A stretch of DNA of 47,784 nt from CALWOS01 sp963595735 (lineage in GTDB: Bacteria > Bacillota > Clostridia > Oscillospirales > Oscillospiraceae). Under the pieces are notes generated by a model. The model worked only from the letters and a program-made list of their open reading frames with translations. It was not told where the DNA came from and ran no database searches. Location: the NCBI GenBank assembly GCA_963595735.1, contig CAVBJJ010000012.1, positions 1-47,784 on the forward strand. Direction: 5' to 3'. Position 1 is the stretch's first letter, and each line of letters starts with the position of its first letter. The translations under genes were made by a program, and so were the position numbers. Shown piece after piece: positions 8,070 through 16,200 of this stretch.

Positions 8070-9107
8070 CTAAAACAGCTCCTGCTGTCCTATGTATTCC
8101 ATTCCCAAATGTGCATACGCCTTGGGGGTCACGCAGCGACCACGGGGCGTTCGTGTCAAAAAGCCCTGCTGCAGCAAATAGGGTTCATAAACATCCTCCA
8201 GCGTGATGGCTTCCTCGTTGATCGTTGCCGCCAGCGTTTCCAGGCCGACCGGCCCGCCGCCGTAATACTCGATGATGCTGCGCAGCATTCGCTTATCCAG
8301 TGCGTCCAACCCCAAGTGATCCACCTCCAGACGGTTCAGCGCCTGATCTGCGACCTCTTGGGTGATAACGCCACCTGCCATGACCTGTGCAAAATCCCGT
8401 ACACGCCGCAGCATCCGGTTTGCAATACGGGGCGTGCCGCGGCTGCGCTTGGCAATTTCCGCTGCGCCCTCCGGCTGGATAGCAATACCGAGAATGCCGG
8501 CGGAGCGGGTCACGATCCCCTGCAGCTCTTCCGGCGTGTACAGTTCCAGACGAAGATTGACCCCAAAACGATCCCGCAGCGGTGCAGTGAGCTGGCCGGA
8601 GCGGGTCGTTGCGCCAATCAGAGTGAACTTGGGCAGATCCAGACGGATCGCATTGGCGGAGGGGCCTTTGCCGATGATAATATCAATGGCATAATCCTCC
8701 ATCGCCGGGTAGAGGATCTCCTCCACCGCGCGGTTCAGGCGATGGATCTCGTCCACAAAAAGAATATCATTTTCCTGCAAATTGGTCAGCAGGGCTGCTA
8801 AATCGCCTGCTTTCTCGATCGTCGGGCCGGAGGTGATGCGCATATTCACGCCCATCTCGTTGGCAATGACCGAGGCAAGGGTAGTCTTACCCAGTCCCGG
8901 AGGACCATGCAGCAGCACATGATCCAGCGGTTCCCCGCGCAGCTTGGCTGCCTCGATGAAAATTTGTAGATTTTCCTTTGCCTTGGACTGTCCAATATAG
9001 TCCGAAAGGGTGCGCGGGCGCAGGGAGCCCTCGCTTCTGTCCTCCGGCAAAACAGTGGAGGTGGTCAACATCGGCTCCTCCGGCGTGCCGGAAAAATTGA
9101 TACTCAT
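8070..9107 (-). CDS. ruvB: Holliday junction branch-migration ATPase RuvB
   Basis: Hexameric AAA+ motor that, loaded by RuvA, pumps DNA through Holliday junctions during recombinational repair. Seen: RPRTLSDYIGQ near residue 31, Walker A HGPPGLGKTTLA, Walker B LFVDEIHRLNR, sensor 1 IGATTRSGQLTAPLRDRFG, and the C-terminal winged helix with GGPVGLETLA and RTPRGR. The 345 residues match the usual length. The ATG follows AGGAGG and is 12 bases after the ruvA stop, so ruvC, ruvA and ruvB form one tightly packed operon, a common but not universal order in Firmicutes. Confidence 0.97.
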   Translation of the reverse strand: MSINFSGTPEEPMLTTSTVLPEDRSEGSLRPRTLSDYIGQSKAKENLQIFIEAAKLRGEPLDHVLLHGPPGLGKTTLASVIANEMGVNMRITSGPTIEKAGDLAALLTNLQENDILFVDEIHRLNRAVEEILYPAMEDYAIDIIIGKGPSANAIRLDLPKFTLIGATTRSGQLTAPLRDRFGVNLRLELYTPEELQGIVTRSAGILGIAIQPEGAAEIAKRSRGTPRIANRMLRRVRDFAQVMAGGVITQEVADQALNRLEVDHLGLDALDKRMLRSIIEYYGGGPVGLETLAATINEEAITLEDVYEPYLLQQGFLTRTPRGRCVTPKAYAHLGMEYIGQQELF

Positions 9108-9119
9108 ACGCGCCTCCTG

Positions 9120-9725
9120 TTATGCTTTCATCATGCCCTTCAGCGCCTGACGGATGATGTCTTCCAGCGAGAGATTTTCGGTATCCACGGCTTTTAAAGC
9201 GGCACCGATCTCGCCGGTGGAATAGCCAAGCACCGCCAGCGCGGTGGCGGCATCCTGTACTTTTCCGCCGGAAACTGCCTGCGCCGGAGAAAAGCCGGCG
9301 TCTGCCAGTGCGGTGGCATCCGTTTCTTTTGCCATTTTGTCCTTAAGCTCCAAAATGACGCGCTGGGCTAGCTTTTTCCCGATTCCCGGCGCAGCGGTCA
9401 GCGCCTTGGTGTCCTCATTGATGATAGCCAAGGCCAGAGATTCCGGCGTTCCGGCAGAGAGTATGTTCAGCGCCGCTTTCGGCCCGACACCGGAGACCCC
9501 AATCAGCATTTCAAAGCAGCGTTTTTCGTTTTGGCTGTAAAAGCCATAAAGCTCAAAGCAATCTTCCCGCACCAACACATAGGTATACAGCTTGGCCTGT
9601 TTTCCTTTTTGCAGGCAGGAGAGGCTATAATTGGTCGTGTTCAGCGCATAGCCAACACCGCCGCAATCCAACACGGCCATTTGCGGCAAAAGCTCGGCAA
9701 CAAGGCCATTTATATAGTGGAACAA
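9120..9725 (-). CDS. ruvA: Holliday junction-binding protein RuvA
   Basis: Tetrameric junction-binding subunit that recruits RuvB. I place the start at a TTG (9725) that follows GGGAGG at 8 bases; this gives 201 residues beginning LFHYINGLVAELLP, which matches the usual MFxYIxG start. A longer frame from 9779 would add 18 unrelated residues. Domains: OB fold at residues 1-62, helix-hairpin-helix region with LIGVSGVGPKAAL and APGIGKKLAQRVILELKD at 70-130, and the RuvB-binding domain III at the C-terminus (ATALAVLGYSTGEI). The start overlaps the 3' end of ruvC by 16 bases, which suggests translational coupling. Confidence 0.95.
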   Translation of the reverse strand: MFHYINGLVAELLPQMAVLDCGGVGYALNTTNYSLSCLQKGKQAKLYTYVLVREDCFELYGFYSQNEKRCFEMLIGVSGVGPKAALNILSAGTPESLALAIINEDTKALTAAPGIGKKLAQRVILELKDKMAKETDATALADAGFSPAQAVSGGKVQDAATALAVLGYSTGEIGAALKAVDTENLSLEDIIRQALKGMMKA

Positions 9726-10225
9726 GGGCTTGTCCTCCCTTCTATGTTCAAACGGGAAGTCGCACTTCGGGCATGGCACAGTGCGATCGCGACTGCGTCC
9801 GCTGCGTCATCCGGTTTAGGGACGGCCTGCAGATGCAGCAATCGGCGCACCATATCCATGACCTGGCGCTTTTCCGCCTTGCCATATCCTACAACAGCCT
9901 GCTTGACCTGCATGGGCGTGTACTCCGCAATGTGCAGCCCGGACTGATACCCGGCCAGCAGCACCACGCCGCGGCCATGGGCGACCGGGATACCGGTCGT
10001 GATGTTGTTGGAAAAGAACAACTCCTCTACCGCCATTTCCTGGGGCGAAAAGGTGGAGATCAGTTCCTGCATATCCGCATAAATTCGCTCCAGACGGCAG
10101 GATAAAGACAAGCCTGCTTTTGTTGTAATCACGCCGCAGGCTACCAGAGACTGCCGTCCCCGCTCCGCATCCAAAACACCAAATCCAACGGTTGCAATGC
10201 CGGGGTCGATTCCCAGAATTCGCAT
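9710..10225 (-). CDS. ruvC: Holliday junction resolvase RuvC
   Basis: RNase H-fold endonuclease that cuts Holliday junctions symmetrically, finishing branch migration by RuvAB. The acidic catalytic residues are visible in MRILGIDPG (first Asp), MAVEELFF (Glu) and KPDDAADAVAIAL (two Asp). The ATG at 10225 is preferred over a GTG two codons upstream because GGAG sits seven bases before it. Length is 171 residues, near the family's usual size. The gene is intact and keeps its own promoter even though a truncated phage gene abuts it directly upstream and its frame runs into ruvC in a different register. Confidence 0.96.
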   Translation of the reverse strand: MRILGIDPGIATVGFGVLDAERGRQSLVACGVITTKAGLSLSCRLERIYADMQELISTFSPQEMAVEELFFSNNITTGIPVAHGRGVVLLAGYQSGLHIAEYTPMQVKQAVVGYGKAEKRQVMDMVRRLLHLQAVPKPDDAADAVAIALCHARSATSRLNIEGRTSPCSTI

Positions 10226-13200
10226 AGCCACGCTCCAGACTGTTCAGGGATTTGTCCGCCTGTATCTCACAGACGGACACGCAAAAACAGTATAACACAA
10301 AGTCCCCCTGCTTACAATCCCCAAACAGGAATATCCTGCAAGTTCGGCTCTGCTCCTGCTCGTCAAAGAACTCCGGCCAAAGCTCCGCCATCTCCGTATA
10401 AACCTGGTCAATGGGCGTGCCATCCTGGTGCAGGCGCACCTTGCCCAAAAGCCCCCGGCGGAAGTCCTGGTAGTCGCCGATTTCGCTCTGGTACTCCTTG
10501 CCGAACGCGATCTTCGTGTTCTTCAGGTAGTCCCGCAGCCCGCTGTACAGGTCAAACATCTCCCTGTCCTGGGTCACGGCGTTTTCCACGATGTCTGTGG
10601 CAATGGCCTCCGCCCGGCGGTAGGCCGCCTCGCCGCTCAGCTCGTTTTTCCCGTCATGCCCCCGGGCAATGAAGTCGTAAAGTCCCTGCAGCTGTGCCTG
10701 CACCTGCTTGGTGTCCACCTGTGCGCCGTAGTCCTGCACCAGCTTCTTCGCCGCTGCCGCAACGGCCTTTTCGTCCGTGCTTGCCGCTTTGCTGCGCTGG
10801 GTCTGCTTTTTCCAGTGATCCCGGCTCTCCCGCAGGCGGCCGTTTTCCCGCAGCATGGCCTTGTAGTCCCCCAGCTGCTCCCGCAGCATCCGGTTCTCCT
10901 CCGCCAGCGCCGCCGCGCGCTTGTTCACCGTCCCCGCTTTCAGGGAGTAGGAGCTGTCTCCTCCGTCTCCGCGTCCTCGTGTATAATCTCCAGCGTCTGC
11001 TCCAGAAGCTCTCTTGGTGTTGCGTTCCGATGTTCCACCATGTAGGCGATCAGTTCTTCCTGTTGTGGCTCCTGATCGTTCAGAAGCATTAAGATAACTG
11101 CGGCCATTTCTTTTGTCGCTCCGAACGCTTGCAATCCACTGATTAACATCTTTTTTGTTTCCGTCAAAGCCATCTTGAAGATCCTCCAACTGCGGCAGCA
11201 ATCTTTCATAGGCTGCCGTTGCTTCTTTTCCGCCAACCGCATACAGCGGCGTGGCCTCCGTGCCGTCGCCAATGCCGTACAGGGCAAACACCTTGTCCCC
11301 GCGCTCGTCGGCATATGTCCACTTTGTTGCCTCGTCCAGGAAATGGGAATCCTCTCCCAGTCCCTGCTCCAGCTTCCGGTGCAGCAGGCTCCATTCCCTG
11401 CGGCTCAGCTTCGGCTTCCAGTATTTCCCACGCTGGGAATCCTGCTTGCCGCCCATTGTACCACGCCCGCCGGCGCCGCGCAAGATCGTCTCCGCGTCCT
11501 CCGCCCCGTCCTGCTTCAGCGAAAACCGGATATCCGGGTTGGCTTTGTCAAAGGTTCCTATGTTGTCCACAGCAGACTTGATTTGGTTGCTATCAAATGC
11601 GACCGCAACTCCAATGGTTCCGTCTTTCTGGTATTGGACTACACCATCATACCCCTGTTCCCGCATAGCGTCCTGCAAAGCAGCTGTATCCATACCTTGA
11701 GTACGAATGCCGGTTTCCTGTTCTACCTGCTCGTTCAAGCTCTGGCCTCCGCGGAAAATGAATGGGTTTTTAATGTCCAGGTACGCCGGAATCACGCGGC
11801 TACCATATCGCTCGCTGCCATCCAGCTTTTCGCTGGTAAAATAATTGCCTTTCCCCAACGCTTTCAGGCCAAGCCCGCCCTTTTTCGCAGCCTTACTGTA
11901 ATCAAACACAGTAAAGTCTCCGTTTTCTGCTCGTGTTCCGTGATACATTACCAAGGGTTTTCCCTCTGCATCCACAATTTTACTCTCAGGATTCGGGCGA
12001 AAATTTTTGTCAAGGCGCTTGACAGTCGAGAAAATATCTGCTACCGTTAGGGAGCCAGCAGTTCGTGTGACTAGGCTAGGGCTTGCGCCTGAACCTACTG
12101 CACCGGACTGCTGGCGCTCTATATTCTGGAGCTGATATGCGCGCTTTCCGGTGCCTTGTTGATTCGGGTCGTTCATCTCCTCCACATAGAGTTTCAGAAT
12201 CTCTCTCCCGTTTCCGATATCTGCCACAGCGTACATACTGTGCATCAGCAAGGAATTAACAGATTTTTCTTTCCCTTTATCCAGAGCATAGCTGTCCAAC
12301 AGGACGGCTTTTTTTATTATGTCGTTGATATAAGGCAAATACGGCCGCGCCGTTGTGCTTGCAGCAGATCTATGTCCTTTGGTTTCATTGAACACCTTAC
12401 CGGACACCTGGATGCTCCACCCTGTATCATCGTTGACCTGCACACCTCGCGCATCCCCGCGCTGGGTGGCAATCTGTACCGGTGTCGTATCATTTACACG
12501 CCAGTCACCAAACCAAGACCGGAAAAACGGGGATTTTTCTCCCATTTCGTTCCAATACATCCGCGCAAATTTCTCGGTCGTTGCAATGTCTTTGCTATCG
12601 AATGCATTCACGCTTTTTCGCCCGATAGACTGGACAGTAAGAATGTCCTCCGGGGAGAGCTTCATCGAAAACCGGATATCCGGGTCGCTGGTGGGCTTCT
12701 GGTTGGTAATACTCTTGATCTGGTTCGACTGAAAAACCACCGTCTCCGTGTCCAGAATAAGCCCGTCGTAGTCCGTGCCGTTGACCTCGTTGAACAGTTC
12801 CACCGCTGCCACCATATCTCCGATGGCGGTCTGGTTTACATCGTTGAGCATGGCAAAGTCGCTCTTGCCATACACCGATTCCAGAACGCTGCTCACCGTT
12901 GCATCATAGCCGTAATTTTCAAAACTGAACTCGTCCTCGTCGGCAGCAACAGCTTTGAGAAAATCATGCATCTGGTCGCGGGTGATCGTGGTTTCCGTCG
13001 TAGAAACCGGGTTCGTAATGTTCAGGTAATACGCTTTGGTGTCTCCGTATTGTTTGGCGTGTGCCTCGCTGTCGGTGAAATAAAAGCCCCTGCCGTACAG
13101 ATTGGAATAGCTGGATTTCTTCCGGTCAAACACCGTGAAGTCCTCGTTCCCGCCCCGGTACATAACCTTGAGCTTCCCGTCCTCATTCACAGCTTTGCTG

Positions 13201-16200
13201 TCCTTGAAGTATTCCTGCTGCGCCTCCGTCAGCTCCCGGCCTTGATTATCTGCCTTGAGGGAAAATTTTCCCTTGACTTCCGCGCTGTTCTGGGGTACTT
13301 TATTGTCAAAGGAGCTTTCCTGTATATCGCTTATGGCATTCTTGCCTGCGGCGGTGGGGGAAAGTTCCTTTTTTGTCTGAAAACTCGTCGGTTTCATGTC
13401 CACCACATCGTAGAATATGTACTCGTTGTTCGCCGTGACACCTACCACGGTTCTCGCGTCGTACTGATTATCGCCCGCCTGGATTAGCACATTGCTATGA
13501 ACGAAGTCAACAAAGTTATCTGTGCGCGGGTGTTTCAGCTTTCCGTCCCTCGCCCAGTCTGTTGTCGCTGTAATAATGTTGTTGGCAACATCTGCCATAC
13601 GCATCTTATCAGCAAATGTGTCACGATCCTTTCGGTACAGTCTTTCTGTATCCTCGGAGCGGGTATACTCTCGTCTTGAGGTGCGGTTCACCTTATAATT
13701 GACACCACTGACCTGAACACCGTCTTTGAACATAAGCAGAGCCGTTTTTGCAGCTGTCTTTGCCTGCGCTTTTTTGGCGTTGTCCCATGTAGTCGTGTCG
13801 ATATGGCTGAGAATGTCATCGTCCATCACAGCGACCACACGCCCATCGTCCAGTGTTTTCAAGGAGTATCCAGTTCCGTCCGTTGTTCGCACTTCACCGC
13901 CCTCCCCGGCGGTGCTTTTCTTTCCCCCGGTCTTGGCGTTCTCCAGCTTCCGGTTCTGCGCTGCGGCGGCCTCCAGCGCCGCCTCCAGCTTGCCCGCGGC
14001 GGTCTGGGCTTTCCGTCTCTCCGCCCCGGTCAGCTTGGCCGCCAGCTGCCGGAACACATCCCGGATTTTCTCCAGCAGCGTGCGGTTCTCCCGGTGCTCT
14101 GCAACAAAGCGATCCAGCATCCTGCCGTCGTCCATCAGCAGTCCGGCGTAGTCCGCCGCCACCTCGTCCATGGCGCTTTCGTAGTCCAGCTCCACCCCCT
14201 GTCTGCCATAGCTGTCCATCCGCGCCTGCACCAGCTGCTCCTTTCCCTGGAGCACCGCATCCCGGAACGCCCGGTATTCCCCGGGCGCCAGCTGCTGCAG
14301 CCGGTGGGTAAACTCGTGGCCAAGCAGAAAGCGAACCGGATTGGGGTTGTTGCGCTCCACCAGCACCTCGCTGCCCCGGATCTGCGCGTTGGCCTTGCCC
14401 GCTGCCACGCTGTCCACAAAGCGCACCCGCACCCCCAGCGCCTTTGCCGTCTGGTTCAGGGTTTCCGCCGTCTCCGCCGTCAGGTATGTCCGGGTCTCCC
14501 CGTTGCTGTCCAGCTGCTGTCTGCCGCTTGCAATGGCCTCCTGCACAAACGCGTCATATACCAGGCCGCTTTCCTTTCCCGCCGTGGAGGCAAACCGCGC
14601 CGCCTGCCGCTCCTGCGCCAGGGAAGCCGCCGCGTCGTTCTGCCCGGCGGTGTAGGCGGCAAACTTCTGCGCCTGTGTCAGCACATCGGCAGAATCGCTG
14701 CGCACCTGCTCCGGCTTTGTCCCCGTCAGTCCCGCCTGGTAGTATTGGGCAAAGCCCCCGTAGTAGTCGCTGGCGCTCACCTCGCCCCGGGTCTCCCCAT
14801 AGGCCGCCCGCAGCGCCTTTGCGCCGTTCTCCCCAAAGGTCTCTCCCGCGTTCTCCAGCAGCAGCCCGTCATATACCTGCCGCGCCACCGGCCGTCCCGC
14901 CTCTGCCTTGACACCACTCGCCGCCTGTGTTACAGTTGTGGCAACGGGGGAGGTCGCCGTTGCCTCAGTGCTAGAGGTTTGGGTGTCCTCCGTTAGCACC
15001 CCAGCCGGGGGCACAGACTCGGTCGTCAAGGGCGTAAAGGTGTTGGGTTTCAAAAAACCATTCACCGCCGAAGGGGTGCCTCCGGCTTCTTTGATATACA
15101 TCGTTCTCCCCTGGAGTGTTTTTCTCCCGGCATTGTCAAACTGGATGTACACGACTGTTCCATTGTCAAAAGTCTTTTCAAAAACAATGCCCATACGCCC
15201 ATCAGCCGCATTGTTTTCTATGTGTCCCTTATAAATGGCACTCGGATTTTGTACCACATCCGTCAGCACATCAAAAGATATGCTGGTTATAGGCAAATTC
15301 CCTTTGGCTCTTTCCGCTTTCTCATCTCCGTGGTGGTCGAAAATGTGTTTTACATCATCATTTGTGATAATAAAATCGCGTTCTCCAACATCATATCCTA
15401 CGATGCTGCTGACATCTTCCCTAAGAGTATCGGAAAGCTTTCCGAGATACAGCTTCTCTAGCTTTTCTCCCTGGTGACTTTTTCTGCCATTTTTCCAACG
15501 CCGGAAAAATTCGGAAACACTGGAATCCAATCCAGCTACCAGATTTTTGAATGTACGCCCTTCATAACGAATCCGATCCGCTTCTTCCGTTGTGTACGGA
15601 GGGGCGGTTTTTTGCGTTTCTAGGGCGTTTCGCACCGCAGGGGTATCGTAACCCTCCTGTACCCCGCGCAGCGCCTCCTGCACGCTTTCCGGCTGCGTGT
15701 GGCGCCCTGCCGCCTTTCCCGGGTGGCTCTGGTTCCATTCGTGCTCTCCAGCACCGCCGCCCGCAGCCGCAACGCCGCCGATGGCTGCCCCCAGCAAGCC
15801 CTCCCGGGCGATCTCCGCCCAGTCCCACTGTGCCTTGGGGTCATAGATCATCCGCTGCAAAACCGGCGTCAGCGCGCCCTCCAGCGCCTCCTCAAAGCCC
15901 TCGCCCGTGCCGGAAGCCACCATGCTGGCCAGCCGCTGGGCGGCCTGCTTGCCCCCCGGCGTCTTCGCCAGGGAATCAAAAGCCCGGCGGATCCCCGCCT
16001 CCAGCGCGTCGTCGGCAACGCCCTTGCCAAAAGCCTTGGCCAGGGGCTTTGCCACATTGGACACCTTTTCCGTCATCAGCGAAAGCCCCGCGCTGGCAAG
16101 GCCGTAAAGCCCCTGCTGGTTCGTGTCCGCCTTCGTGTCCGACCGGCGTGCCTCCTGGCTTGCGCCGCCAAAGCCCCGCACCGCCATGGGTACCAGCGCA

